A stretch of DNA of 64,000 bases, taken from the NCBI GenBank assembly GCA_018340375.1, contig JAFFJZ010000007.1:26076001-26140000 (forward strand). Direction: 5' to 3'. Source of the stretch: Gonatopus flavifemur (Eukaryota > Arthropoda > Insecta > Hymenoptera > Dryinidae). Made by a program: the position numbers and the translations under genes. This document shows, piece by piece, positions 33,379 through 44,722 of the stretch (within the stretch, counting starts at the first letter, position 1; each line of letters begins with the position of its first letter). The notes beneath the pieces are model-generated. The model made no database searches. It saw only the letters and a list, made by a program, of their open reading frames with translations, and was not told the DNA's origin.

Positions 33379-33515
33379 CACTGAGAGAAGAGTTTATTTA
33401 TGACAAAGAAGGCTTATTCAGTCTAAACAAACCATCATTTGGGTCAAATGAGATTTATTCATAGTTAACAATCCTCATTTGATTGAATTAGGTTTGGAAT
33501 ACTTTTTTTTCAGTG
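33379..33515. mobile_element. CACTGAGAGAAG mini-MITE, 137 bp
   Basis: CACTGAGAGAAGAG at 33379 and CTTTTTTTTCAGTG ending at 33515. Its first four bases are duplicated by the neighbouring hAT insertion at 32966-33374. Contains CATTTGxxTCAAATGAGG palindromic words. Confidence 0.7.
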
Positions 33516-33949
33516 ATATAGGCATCCATTTCAGGTTCATCCTGGTTAGTTTTTGACGAATCACTTCGTATACAGGGCTATCCGGGTTATACCGGAGCAC
33601 TGAGAACCGTAAAAAAAATATTTACCCGAGTTCATCAAATTCGTGGGAAAGATCGTGAACGAGACCCGGATGGTCCTGGGCAAGACCAAGACAGAATAAC
33701 CGGAGAAAGTGCTGTATGGAACCGGATAAGTTTCCGCAGTCTATGCGGGTCTTATCCGAATCCTATCCGACTTTTTGAGCAGGGAGGGTTGTTGAAAAGA
33801 GCAATACTGGCCAGATTGTACTCACAATAATTCAACAGAAACAATCGTTCCTATTTGGGGTTATTGCTATTCCTCAACTGGCACTAATCATTAGATGAAT
33901 TCCAAAAGGGATTTGTTTCCGTAGACAGACAGTCCTGCTCCAGTGGATA

Positions 33950-34204
33950 CTGAATCTGAGAATTACCTATAATATTACTATACTTTACGGTAAAACAGAA
34001 ACCAAATCACATTTTGGAGGTATGTATTGTATTTTGTGATTATAATCACTAGATTTTCTAGTAACGAGTAACAGAATCCTGTTATTAATTGATAGAAAGT
34101 ATAGTAATTTCAGTGACGGAACATCATACGTCACCTCACAATGTGATTTTGTCTCTACTTTACTGTCAAGTGTACTAATTCTTAAGTTAACTTTTCTCTG
34201 CGTG
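33950..34204. mobile_element. CACGCAGAGAAAAGTTAC MITE, copy 2
   Basis: Same layout as 31437-31692 (AAATCACATTTTGGAGGT, CTGTTATTAATTGATAGAAAG). The right end TTTTCTCTGCGTG with TA at 34205-34206 is intact, while the left end is decayed. Confidence 0.8.
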
Positions 34205-34253
34205 TACCTCTGAGCAAAGACCCAAATTTTAGGAGAGCGGAATTGTGCCAGTA

Positions 34254-34496
34254 CACTGAGAGAAGTGAACAGTGACCATTACCATGCGGAAATAGCAGTT
34301 GTGTCACAGAATCGCTAGATTAATGTTACATTACGTCACGCTACGTTATTTGGAATCCATCTTTACGTAGATGGTAACCATCCCCATGTGCATAAATATC
34401 GCTACGATTCTCCATAGTATCCGAAACTGAAATCGTAAAACTGTCCCCCAATCATTATTTGTACACGGTATTTATAAAATTCCACTCCTCTCAGTG
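34254..34496. mobile_element. TA-CACTGAGAGAAG MITE, 243 bp
   Basis: CACTGAGAGAAGTG at 34254 and CCACTCCTCTCAGTG ending at 34496; TA on both sides. Internal pairs such as TACCATGCGGA.. and ATGGTAACCATCC. Confidence 0.82.
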
Positions 34497-34951
34497 TATC
34501 AAACCAGACGTAGTAAAATTGTAAGATAATATGAAAATACGAAACAGGGCCAGTATTCATACAGCGTTGTATCACTGGGAAATTGGTAGTGGATCGGAGT
34601 TCCACTACTTCGGAATGTGTTGGTAACAAGGGCAAACTGGTTCCAGAATTTCAATGTGGAAAGCATTTTGACCGGGCCTTGACAACTTGAAAAAATGACC
34701 TTTACATGGAAGCTCAGCAGCCCAAAATCTGGAAATAGAACGATCCATTAGAGACTTTTCACATTCTGCACGTAGTCAGTCTGTTTTTGGTTGGTGCAAT
34801 GAGACAACGCGAGTACCGCACCATAGTTGGTAGCGATAGAGTTCAGGGTTGTGCCAGTATTAATACCATTTTGTTACACTACGGAATCGGTGGGCGATCA
34901 AAGTTCAAGTCAATTCGATGACAACACAGTTGTATTGATGAAACAAGACTA

Positions 34952-35207
34952 CGCTAGTACTGAAATTTCACTGAAAGTCAGTGAAATTTTCAGAGATTTT
35001 CAGTGAAGAGTTTTTCAGAGGATTCAACAGATGTTCATAGTTGATCAGAGGATTCTAGAAATTTTCAGAAAAACTCAGAGTGTTTCAGGGATCTTCACAA
35101 GTATTCAGGAAAATTTTCAGTGAAAAAACGTGCCGAATAAGTAGGAGGTTTTCAGAATTTCTTAGACACGTTCAGAATTTTTCGGTTAGAAATTCTTTTT
35201 ACTAGGG
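34952..35207. mobile_element. CCCTAGTA-type MITE with TCAGTGAAATTTTCA words
   Basis: The left end CGCTAGTACTGAAATTTC is mirrored by GAAATTCTTTTTACTAGGG. The interior is dense in TTTTCAGTGAA and TTCAGAGATTTTC words. Similar wording at 57775-57880 may be a remnant. Confidence 0.65.
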
Positions 35208-35254
35208 TTACCACAGAGTTAGTCCAGGAACAGATTCCAAAGTCACTTTGCATA

Positions 35255-35450
35255 CCCAGAGAAAAATCTGGTTCTCATGACCAGATGATTCACTTGATTT
35301 TGACTCTGACCATTTCATCTAGTTGTCACAACCAGATCCACTCAATTTTCTTTTGTTTTTTATATTTCACATGACTAGATTCTAGGTCATCGCAACCATA
35401 AGTCCTTGACGATGCAAGAATGGTTTCTGTTACCTTTTCGCTTTTGAAGC
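35255..35450. mobile_element. CCCAGAGAAAAATCTGG element, short sister of 53442-54244
   Basis: In reverse complement it follows both flanks of 53442-54244 (ATGGTTGCxATGACCT, GTGACAACTAGATGAAATGGT) but lacks the central block of about 600 bp, and so serves as an empty site. The right end near 35450 is decayed. Confidence 0.65.
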
Positions 35451-35671
35451 AAGACGAGGATGTGCCGATAGTGAACCAGAATTGATAACACAGAGGGATA
35501 CATCAAAAGACAATATTCTACCAGTAATAATACAACGTTGTTAATCAGCATTCAAATTCACTTTATGATGACACACGGTTTTTTCTGTTTCGCTAAAACA
35601 AGACTGTATCAGTACCGTAACAAAGTTCATAAAGATGTAGAAAAATATGAAACTGTGAGACTGTGCCAGTA

Positions 35672-35964
35672 CCCTAGCATAAATTCGATCAAGCATTTAT
35701 TTTTGATGAGGTCCTGATCAGGCTAGAATCTGGAAACCGTGAATGAGGAAAATCTTATAAGGCCCGTACAAGGGACTTCTGTTAGGGAAATCAGATAAGT
35801 CAAATAGGGTTGTAACGCAGGAGTACAATAGGATTCGGATAAGATTTCCATAAAATCGAGCGAAATAGGGAAAACCGTAACGAAACCTGATGAGGACCTG
35901 ATCTAGAAAATCAGGCATGCCTCGTCAGGCTCTGGTATTTTCCCATTCAAAATTTCTACTAGGG
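35672..35964. mobile_element. TA-CCCTAGCATAAAT MITE
   Basis: CCCTAGCATAAATTC at 35672 and AAATTTCTACTAGGG ending at 35964, TA on both sides. GGTCCTGATCAGG and CCTGATGAGG words inside. Confidence 0.78.
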
Positions 35965-35966
35965 TA

Positions 35967-36706
35967 TTCATACAATTTTGTCTCAATCCAAAATTAGTAG
36001 GAAATCATTCTTCTAATCAACGATTTAGGAATAGAACTGTTCTAGTCAGATGAGGTTACACCAGTATTGAGTCACTCTGTATGAAAATGTAGCCAGATAA
36101 CATTTTGGAGCTCTCCCCTAGGTTTACGTGCAATTTGCGTGCAGAAGCTGATCCATGTGCGTCGCTCTGTGAGAGCATGTCATCTGAGGTAAAATATAAT
36201 AGAAAAACGATACTATGCCAGTACAGATAGAACTTTCCTTAATCAGGTTTGGATCTTAGTTCAAATCAATTACGTGAGAATACAGTGAAGAGTAAAATAT
36301 CCTTTCATTTTGAATATTAGCTTATTTTGAAATGGAGCCAAAGCTAGCCCTGTTTTAACTGAAAGTGCCCATCGAATAGAATTGAGTACTCAATGAAAAA
36401 AAACTGAAGGTTAGTCAAGTTCTCTAATTAAATGCAGCTACAATAAGTTGGACTTTTTACAGTGAAACTGCATTAGTAAGCAGCTGGAAATAGCAACTTC
36501 ATCCAAATTCAGCATTTGTTCTTTTTACGGAACATATTTTTCTTTCAAATTCAAAGCGAAGTTGAAACTTTAATGAAATTCTTACAATAGATGAAAATTC
36601 GAGTCTCGGAGGTTCGTTGATTTAATAAAGAATCAGTTTCTCATTCGCAGAACCCGGATTCAATACTCATGCGATGAGCTTTAAAGAACTCATACTTCGA
36701 AAGTGC
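35967..36706. other. No gene seen
   Basis: Unique AT-rich sequence with remnants of repeat words. No domains in short open frames. Confidence 0.35.
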
Positions 36707-36707
36707 C

Positions 36708-37709
36708 CATATAAAAATCTTCAGGCTCCGCCAATGCTGACGACGGAATATAGCTAGACGCAAGGCTGCCAGCCAAAGCTGGGCAATCTATGTAGGGACA
36801 AGGATGGTTGAGAATGGTCTAAACATTGTACCAATATGGGAAGTCATAAATCGACTTCGTTGATCCATCATTGATCATTGGCTGCGCCACGCTTGGCCCA
36901 TCCTTCAACCAATATTGCTTGAAGGAAAACGCATGCTTTCAACAGAGGCTCTCTAGGGCTTGGCGGGACACTGCTCCAAGCATTAGGCAACTCTGAATGA
37001 CAATGGATTCTCATGTTGCACCAAGCATGGGTCGTAGCTTGGTCCAGCTTGGGCAATAGCTTGGCTCAGCTTGGGCGATGGCCTCGCTCAGTTTAGGCGT
37101 TAGCTTGACTCGACTTGAGTAATAGCTTGGCTAAGAGTGAAACTTCCTTCTCAAACAGCAAATTACAATAACTCTCACCAGAGTGATGCTTGTTTCCTGC
37201 GAGTGGCGAACCAAGCATTCAATCAATATATAAGTCTCCTTTGAAGATTCCATGACAGAAATAATTCTTCATCTGTTTCCAGACCCGCCTACTTCTACGC
37301 CAGGACCACCGGATTTACATCATTCATCAGTTTAAACTAATCAGAAAAATTACATGTTGAAATTCTCCGACATTCATTTCGTTCAATCGAAATGATAGAA
37401 TGGATTTTTTATTTTATTTTCAATTACAATAAAAAATAAAAGTGACCATTGGCATGAGATGGGCGCAACCCTGCCGCAAGATTGCTACAGCGTTGGCTCA
37501 TCCTTGGCGAACGAATTTTTGTATGGTCTGCCATTGACGGCATATGCTATCACAACCCTGTTTCCAGTGTTGGGTCTTGATTGTGGAAACAAATGGGCTG
37601 AGGCTGAAATGATGTTATCATTTCAGAGTTGCGCCATGCCTGGTAGCCTAGGCTCGGCCCATCTTGGTGAGCCTTGCGGCAACCTAGCGCCCATGGTCAA
37701 TTCTTACCT
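36708..37709. mobile_element. CCCA-type non-autonomous element, copy 2
   Basis: CCCATATAAAAATCTTCAGG near 36708 and TCTTACCTGGG near 37705 bound a 1-kb region parallel to 2438-3356 (GCTCCGCC block, CCAAGCTGGGC and AGCTTGGC words, TAGCGCCCATGG block). The words GCTTGGCTCAGCTTGGGC repeat in tandem at 37030-37130. The plus-strand open frame at 37459-37770 is repeat sequence. Confidence 0.65.
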
Positions 37710-37711
37710 GG

Positions 37712-38131
37712 GTGCCTTCCTGGTAATCTCATTAAGCCAACATCTATTTACACATGGGCGAATACGTTGAATTTCACGATAGTTGTGATGTTTTTTCATA
37801 TATTTTTTAACACTTTCTTATCGATGGAAAAATATTGTTTACTTATATAATATCTTGATCCAGAAATAAATATTGCAATATAAAATTATGAAATTCAAAC
37901 AAGCACTGTCAAAACTGATGCCTCACTTTGAGGCATTTTTGTGGTGACTTTTTGAACATTTGAAAATCTTAGGATAATCAATTTAAAACACAAAAATACG
38001 TTTTGATTCAAGACATAATTTTTGTCATTAGCAAACAACAATGTTTGAAAGTTGTATGTAGAAACATAACCTCGAATTACTATTACGTCAACATCAAAGC
38101 GAAGAACAGGAATAATCAGGTTTTGAAAATG
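37712..38131. other. No gene seen
   Basis: AT-rich. CAAAACTGATGCCTCACTTTGAGGC (37910-37935) contains a short hairpin, TGCCTCACTTTGAGGCA. Otherwise featureless. Confidence 0.35.
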
Positions 38132-38292
38132 CCCTGCTCAAAGAATCTCATTGAACCGATCGATTTTCATTGATTCCGATGCAGAAAACCGATTCGAACC
38201 CATTCAAAATTGATTCTCAATGGGTTTTAATCGGTCTTATGTATCGGGATAAATAAGAATCAATCAGTTCAATGAGATTCTTCAAGCAGTAT
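38132..38292. mobile_element. CCCTGCTCAAAGAATC foldback
   Basis: CTGCTCAAAGAATCTCATTG at 38134 pairs with CAATGAGATTCTTCAAGCAG near 38288. ATCGATTTTCATTGATTC-like words inside. Confidence 0.72.
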
Positions 38293-38465
38293 GTATATTG
38301 TGCCATTTTGAAACAGGACTAAACGAGATTCTAATCAACCGTATGATGAGAAATGATCAATATGATGCATCTTTTCGAATTAAATGCGATAAATCACACT
38401 TCTGACATCTTATTTGGGAACAAACGCATATTGAAACATCGGTATTGCAAAATAAAATACTGATA

Positions 38466-38512
38466 TTTTATTATCTATTATTATTATTTATTATTATTTA
38501 TTATATTTTTGA
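38466..38512. repeat. TTA/TTTA microsatellite
   Basis: About 45 bp of TTATTATTA and TTATTTATTA repeats. Confidence 0.9.
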
Positions 38513-38519
38513 TGTGAAT

Positions 38520-39355
38520 TATCAAACCTGTCATGTCTTATTTTGAGACATATCTTTGACGGCAATTTTTGCGGTATAGGTATACCATTCATTTCTTATT
38601 CACATACAATCAACTAGAGATTCAATGACCTACAGTATTCTATCTAATCATCTTTATGTCATCATTACGTAACACCAGACAAATTAACTGAGAATGATCA
38701 TTTACTTTGCCTCCGTTTTCCTTGTAAATTCACTAAAATTCTATGGAGAAAAAATAAAGATGAGATAAATTAGTTCCAACGTAACATGATAATAAAATCA
38801 GCGTTGTAATATTCCCAACATTTTGGAATTGTACACATTAAGTACAGACGCAAGTACATGGGATGTATGAGCTGAAAAGGTATTATAATAAAGGCAGTGT
38901 ATTGTACACAAGGATGTTGACTTGAATTGAATAATAATTCCATAATCGGAATAAAATTTTGAATCAATTCTACAATAGAACTTGAATAGAACACAATCTT
39001 ATGTTCATCATTTCATTCTGAATAAGCGCTTCTTATTGGAGGCGACATATTTAACATTGATAAAATATTTTTTGTTTACTTTTGACAAATACAAAATCCT
39101 CTTTTGAGGTTGATGGTGTGGTCTTAAATGTACCAGAATTTTGTTTGTCACAGTATGTTGGGAACATATTAAGAGTATATATCTCATTTCAAACTATCTA
39201 TCGATGAATCTGATGTCAAACTATTTGATAAGAAAGATATCTCGTCACCGACAAGAATAAATGCTTGAAATAACTTCGTAATGTTATAATCACGTGTGAA
39301 TTATACTACACATAGTTGTGAGAGTATATCGGGTGTTTCAGAATTCATGGGAGAT
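38520..39355. other. No gene seen
   Basis: AT-rich sequence. The short open frame on the minus strand at 38994-38770 has no recognisable motif. Confidence 0.35.
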
Positions 39356-39359
39356 ACTT

Positions 39360-39855
39360 CACGGGCGTATTCTGCAGCCAAAGTACAGTAATTTCCCATA
39401 TTGCAGAATGTTTGTTAAGGTTCAGTTTTTGAGATATGAGCAGTTTCAGTCCAAATTCCTCAAAAGCATTGTGGGCTACATACTTGAGTCTAACACTATT
39501 CGCTAAATTGTAAAACGGTGGATCTCTGGGAAAAAATAAAGTATTCTATCATTTTCCGGTTCAAAGTTATAGTGATTTGAAGATTTTGGGCTTCCAGTCA
39601 ATAATTTGGAGGCAACTCATTCAAATCATCATAGCTCCCAAACAAAGATTGCTAGGATAGTTTAATTTTTTTCCAGAGATCCGCCGTTCTCCCAGTTAAC
39701 GAATGGTGTTAGGTTCAAGTTTGTACTATACAATGCTTTTGAGTGATTTGGATTCAAAATGGAATCTAAAAACGCTCATATCTTAAAAACTAAGCCTGAA
39801 TGAAATCTTTTAATACGAGAAATTATTGATTTTGACTGCAGAATAACTAGCAGTT
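39360..39855. mobile_element. Foldback with long arms (about 150 bp)
   Basis: TATTCTGCAG at 39369 pairs with CTGCAGAATA near 39840. GTTTTTGAGATATGAGC pairs with GCTCATATCTTAAAAAC. ACGGTGGATCTCTGG pairs with CCAGAGATCCGCCGT. Arms of roughly 150 bp or more meet near 39600. The upstream GGGTGTTTCAGAATTC may be the true end. Confidence 0.72.
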
Positions 39856-39872
39856 CCACGTACGTGGAAAAA

Positions 39873-40037
39873 AGATCTGAAAAGAACCGATCCTTTTTTA
39901 CACAATTTTTATCAAAATGATTCAATCGAAATTATTGAAAAATTTTTGGCTCCTCATTAATTTTTATATAATCTCAATTGAAATTCAATATAAATTGTAT
40001 AAAAAAGAATCGATTCTTTTCAGATTGTCCATCTCTA
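39873..40037. mobile_element. hAT-like MITE TAGAGATGGGCGATCTGAAAAG, copy 1 (left end lost)
   Basis: The interior and right end (GATTCTTTTCAGATTGTCCATCTCTA) match 47237-47407 and 56216-56386. The first dozen bases of the left end are missing. Confidence 0.75.
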
Positions 40038-40204
40038 GAGAGCACAGCTGTCTGAAAACTAGTCGGAATTTGAAATAATATTCAATTCTGACTGTGTTCA
40101 TCACGGAGTCCGTAATGTATGCAAATTCGTATATAAATTTGTATGCGCTTACGAATACGAAAGAACAAGAATGGATGAGTAATTCTATCAATTCATAATT
40201 TTAC

Positions 40205-40285
40205 CAAAAATACTGAAAGAATGATCCACATGAGAAGAATCATCATAGAAGGCCTTGTTGCGAATCCTTGTCCTGGAGCTGCCAT
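40205..40285 (-). CDS. Candidate first coding exon of a host gene: signal peptide
   Basis: On the minus strand, ATG at 40285-40283 has G at -3 and G at +4, and an in-frame TAA nine codons upstream. It opens a 27-codon frame, MAAPGQGFATRPS MMILLMWIILSVFL, ending exactly at a G|GTAAAA donor (GT at 40204-40203), phase 0. One arginine followed by a 14-residue hydrophobic run is the layout of a signal peptide or signal anchor. The phase fits the acceptor of the exon at 7422-6933, about 33 kb downstream on the same strand. The join is an inference: other exons could lie between or elsewhere. I do not recognise the protein. Confidence 0.55.
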
Positions 40286-41430
40286 ATCCTTCAGAGGATC
40301 GATCGGTTACTTGTCACTCATCAAAACATTCACTTTCAATACACAGTCGACAAACACTGTCGGTCCCACTCATGAAACTGCATCACTAATGAAATCCCAC
40401 GAGTGTATGTCAACGTTTCTGATTTTAATCCCTAATAGTAGCAACAGTAGTAGCAATAATAACAACAGTAGTCTTGTTGTAGCTGAAGTAATCAATTCTT
40501 CAACACAACCGTATATTCCGCTTTTTGATTACCGATTGTGAGATTTCTCTCCTTGTCACTCCTTCTTTTGTCTACTCACTTTTTTCTCTTTCTCTTGGGT
40601 AATATCGTGGTGGAAGTACGTCAGTGTGATGAGATTAAAACACTTATGTACAGAGGAATGGTTATAAATACAAATAACAACCGGCTACGGATACTCAGTG
40701 ATAATAATATGGAATTCTCATAATTATTTTCACAATAAATTCGATTTTCGAATAACTTTCAAACGACGATGAACATCTTATTTTGAATACCTTATGAAAC
40801 ACATTTTTGTAAAAAATTGTTCAGGTAAAATTCCGATATTTTCCATGATTGAATAAACTCCATTTCGAATCAGGTGGTGCGTTAAAATGACGGACACGGC
40901 GAAGCACAATTCCTTAAAACACTTGTAAAACTCGAAAGAAGAGAATAAGGTAGACTATCGCGTGAAAATGTTGACAAACTATGATCTTAAATTATAAATA
41001 GATCGATGGTCGCTGTTCAAGTATACAACACGAACTTGTAACACGACGATCCAACATGTTCGAACGGTCGTACCTGATTGACCTGTTGTACCTGTCTGAC
41101 CAAACGAATAACTGTTGCAGACACGTTGCTTTCAGATCTTCTTGTATTCTTTCATTCGTATATATAGGCATACATATATATTAATAATTGTAAAGCCGCC
41201 CACCAATTGCGTTGCATTGATACGGTGCATAGTCGTCTCGAGACGTAAGCGGTCGAGGTGTCGAAGTAAGACAGAAGAAAGAAAAAAGATATATCTTCCG
41301 GTAATTCCCCTCCTCCGTTCTCTGGCTCCACAACAACTTGTTCCCCTCGCATCACCTTACTCAAAGCGCACACCTCCTTCTATGGAAACATGTGACATCG
41401 AAGCAAAAGAAGAATAAGGAAAAAAATGTT
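40286..41430 (-). promoter_or_regulatory. Candidate 5' UTR and promoter region of the host gene
   Basis: Lies upstream of the 40285 start codon and differs from its surroundings. It is free of foldback elements, less AT-rich around 41040-41390, and has a trinucleotide tract (AGTAGCAACAGTAG.., 40437-40476) and a purine-rich minus strand at 40540-40600. Transcription start not located. Open frames on both strands here look non-coding. Confidence 0.35.
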
Positions 41431-42746
41431 GAAATCGTATTCATACTTGAAAAGAGAATTTAGAGAAATTTATGTTGAAGCGGTCAGTCGATTCAAGGTA
41501 ATCATGATCGGCGGGAGGAATTGATGTTTGATTTAGCATTTCATTTGAGGCTATTTTTTTCCAGAAACAATTTTGGATATTTCGAATGGAATAAAAACAT
41601 GAACAAGATAAAAATCATGTCTCGTTTAGGAATATTTTGTGAGTACCTGAAATGTATACATCAAATCATTCTTCGAATATTCAATTGAGAATTGTGAATT
41701 TGGTTCCATATATATTGTCAGGATTTGGAGATTCAATGCACGTTTTATAAACAATCGCTATGTTACGTGATGATGTTTTGAAAACTGTTTTCCTGATTGT
41801 TTATGGAAACTTTTGTGATATCCAAAAGATACACGAATAATTCAGATTTCAAAAAGTAGTTGATGGAGAGGTGATTTTTATGTTCCAAATGTTTCCAAAC
41901 AATCGAATGAGTAGTGATGTGCGAATCCTAACGAATCGGATCTTTTGAATGAGATGCTTATCAAATTCCGATAAAAATTATATAGAATTCGATGAAAAGT
42001 AAACATTTTTGATCGTTGATCTTCATGAACAAATCCATAGGGTCTAACATAATAAGGTCAAATAGAATTCGGCGCGGATATTGTCCAATTCTCTATAAGA
42101 GATTGCAAAATTTAATGGATACTCCATTTGAGAAATCTAATGATTATTATTAAATCCTATTACCAATTCATGGCGAATGGTCCTAGAGACGGGCGTTGGT
42201 TGGACAAATCGATGTTCTTTACACAGACAATATCTAGTTTCTATCAATATTTTATTAAATGCGATTGGAAGAGAGGATTATTTTGATAAGAGAATATCGA
42301 TATTTGCCAACATCGACCATTCGGAAATGGTTCCTATTCAAGATGCGTGGCGGGATCATGTAACAAATTTTTTGTGGGTTTTGGTGAAAATATGGTGGGG
42401 GTATTTCTAGAAAATCCTGTTAAAAAAATTGTTAGAAAATTGAAACATTTTTTTATGCACTTCTGGTAGTCAGAATTTGTTACTAATTTTCCATAAATAT
42501 TGCTATATTGCTTCGAAAAACATATATTTTTTCCAGGGAAATCGGTTGACTCGTTTCCAAGGGAAACAACTTCCAATATCTTTCTTCCTCCCTCCATAAC
42601 TCTCAAACCTGTTCGAATTTGAAGTTAGTATTTACTGGATTTCATAATTTCATAGTTGCATACTCGTGCTATGAATCCCAGCCAAATTGATGCGGGGGAA
42701 GATTTCTCTATCTTATCCCGCTGTCTCCTTTTCATGACATATATTA
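41431..42746. other. No gene seen; one isolated hAT-like end
   Basis: Unique AT-rich sequence. TAGTGATGTGCGAATCC at 41912 looks like a hAT terminus, but no partner end was found nearby. Possible upstream regulatory sequence of the candidate host gene. Confidence 0.35.
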
Positions 42747-42811
42747 TACGCTGTCAAAAAAATCTCCCCCAAGTTTCATGAAAATATTATGAAACTTTTT
42801 CAATTTCATAA

Positions 42812-43575
42812 CCCAGGTAGCACAAGCACGTTCTGAGAATGTTCTAAGAATATACGTTGAGGATATTCGAATATTCTAAGGAGATTCTTATTACGTCCGA
42901 ATATATTCTACGCACATTCTCAGAATGTTCGAATGAGACTGTTTCAAATATTCTCAGAATATTATGCCACGAATATTGTGGGAAAATTATTAAAAAATGC
43001 TGTTAAAATAGAAATTCCGGCCAATATGACTTCTGCATGTAACCGAAAACTAATTCACAATCAATTCTTTCAATCAATAAACATCTGTCATCATGGATTC
43101 TTAGCACTATCATGGATCCACATGGATGGGTGAGATACTTATGATTCGCAACAAGCAATCATAATATATACGATATTTCTTCAAATTTTATTACGCTTTT
43201 GAAGATTATTTTTCACGCATGACGCCCTCAAAATATTCGGGATATTAAAATGCACATTTATCAATTTCTCATTCCCCAAATACAAATTAAAATAATATAT
43301 TATCCAAGGGTCTGTAGCCTGTCAACAACATTATCCGCCATGACTGAATTCATGTCATTAAGATGCTTGCGCATGCGCTGCTTATCAATCTCCCTACAAA
43401 CTTGGTACGCATATTGTACGAACGTTCCTAGAATATTCGAAACAGTCCCATTCAAATGTTCTAAGAATCTTCTATGAATATTTACGAAGCTTCTACGCTC
43501 TTTGTAAGAATATTCGATACAGTACGTTTTACGGGTGTTGTGAGAATATTCTCAGAATATTCTGTGTTACATGGG
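42812..43575. mobile_element. CCCAGGTAGCACA element with AGAATATTCT words
   Basis: CCCAGGTAGCACA at 42812 and TGTGTTACATGGG ending at 43575, AA on both sides. AGAATATTCT and GAATGTTCTAAGAAT repeat near both ends. The centre (42970-43420) is unrelated non-coding sequence. Confidence 0.8.
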
Positions 43576-43627
43576 AATATGGTATTGATTGTTGAAATAT
43601 AATTCTTGATTTTAAGAATTACACAGG

Positions 43628-44385
43628 CACACAAAAAAAAATTTTTGGTCGAGTCTAACAGTCAGACTATAGGCATACTATATGTTTTTGGGGTCGCTGA
43701 ATCCCAATCTGAGGTCAAAAATCCCCCTACACGTCTGAGATTTGACATAACCTCAAAAAACCTATTTTGCACAAAAAATTTGTTGTCTATTCTGACAGTC
43801 AGACAATACCCATTGAGCATTTCCGTTAAAACCTTGCAGTAACATTGCATCGATGATGCGATCTTGAAAGTACCTGCTATGAGAATTACAACAGTAATAT
43901 TACAACATCCAATTACAAGTAAATTGCAGCAATGTTACGTTGTCAGGTGATATTTCAACGATATTTTTGCAAGTTACTTTTGTAATATTACATTTGTAAA
44001 TTGAAAGACAAGTACTTTCAGGATCGCATCAATATCGCTGCAATGTTAATGCAAGGTTCTAACGGAAATGCTCAACGGGTACATATTTTTGGGGTCACTG
44101 ATTCTAAATCTCAGGTCCCAATGGTACCCAATCTACACCGCACAAAGGTTGCACGGCTTGATTTTGTATATCATATGAGAGCTTTTTATGTAAAATTTAA
44201 ATTTGTTGAATGTTTACCAAGAAAGAATAAACGCTTGAATGAACAGATCGTACGTACCCTCAAAATAAGTAGAATCATTAATGACTGGGTACCATTGGGA
44301 CCTGAGATTTGGAATCAGCGACCCCAAAAATATATAGTTTGTATTGTCTGACTGTTAGACTCGACCAAAAATTTTTTTTCGTGTG
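43628..44385. mobile_element. CACACAAAAAA-ATTTTTGGTCGAG foldback
   Basis: CACACAAAAAAAAATTTTTG at 43628 is mirrored by CAAAAATTTTTTTTCGTGTG ending at 44385. The arms continue through GGTCGAGTCTAACAGTCAGAC and TTTTTGGGGTCGCTGAATC. It contains 43809-44079. The TTTTTGGGGTCG core also occurs at 63770. Confidence 0.82.
43809..44079. mobile_element. TA-CCCATTGAGCATTTCCG foldback
   Basis: CCCATTGAGCATTTCCGTTA at 43809 pairs with TAACGGAAATGCTCAACGGG ending at 44079; TA on both sides. TTGCAGxAACATTGCA words inside. Third level of nesting. Confidence 0.85.
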
Positions 44386-44722
44386 GCTGTGTTATCTTCT
44401 TAATTTTAATAAGGTATTCTTTTAATAATTATTTCCTCACCTTTCAATAAGAAATATTGAAATTTCACGAATTATGTTGAATTCAAGAACTTCATCCAAT
44501 TTAATATGAGAATATTGAATTTCATAAGGAATTGTCTGTGAAATTTAAGACTTTTTCTAACAGTGTATTTTTCGGAGGTTGTACCAATGAAACCAATGTA
44601 AAGTGAGAAATTAAAAGAATTGTGCACGTGCAAATTTTGGTTAGAATTTTTTCACTTTCTTTTACTTTCCACTTCCTACGGAAGGAAAAAGAAAAACAAA
44701 TATCATCTGCTCTCAGATTCAT

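Larger units (their letters stand above)
32273..33784. mobile_element. CCCTGGTGAAAAA element with three nested insertions
   Basis: CCCTGGTGAAAAAACCGGATAG at 32273 is mirrored by CCTATCCGACTTTTTGAGC..GGG at 33784. TATCCGG/CCGGATA words repeat throughout the outer parts. Inside are 32403-32617, 32966-33374 and 33379-33515. The short relative 56973-57094 has the same ends. Confidence 0.7.
42749..44566. mobile_element. CACTGTxAGAAAA outer element with three levels of nesting
   Basis: CGCTGTCAAAAAAATC at 42749 and GACTTTTTCTAACAGTG ending at 44566, TA on both sides. Removing 42812-43575 and 43628-44385 leaves about 300 bp, the size of its relative at 30107-30418, whose right half matches. Confidence 0.78.

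Noticed and set aside
40221..40541. 106-codon plus-strand frame
   Set aside because: It overlaps the better supported minus-strand exon and a trinucleotide repeat, and has no motif.
41115..41417. 100-codon plus-strand frame and its minus-strand shadow
   Set aside because: No domain and no splice support. It fits better as 5' UTR/promoter sequence of the minus-strand gene.
41912..41928. Single hAT-like terminus TAGTGATGTGCGAATCC
   Set aside because: No partner end or 8-bp duplication found, so no element was called.
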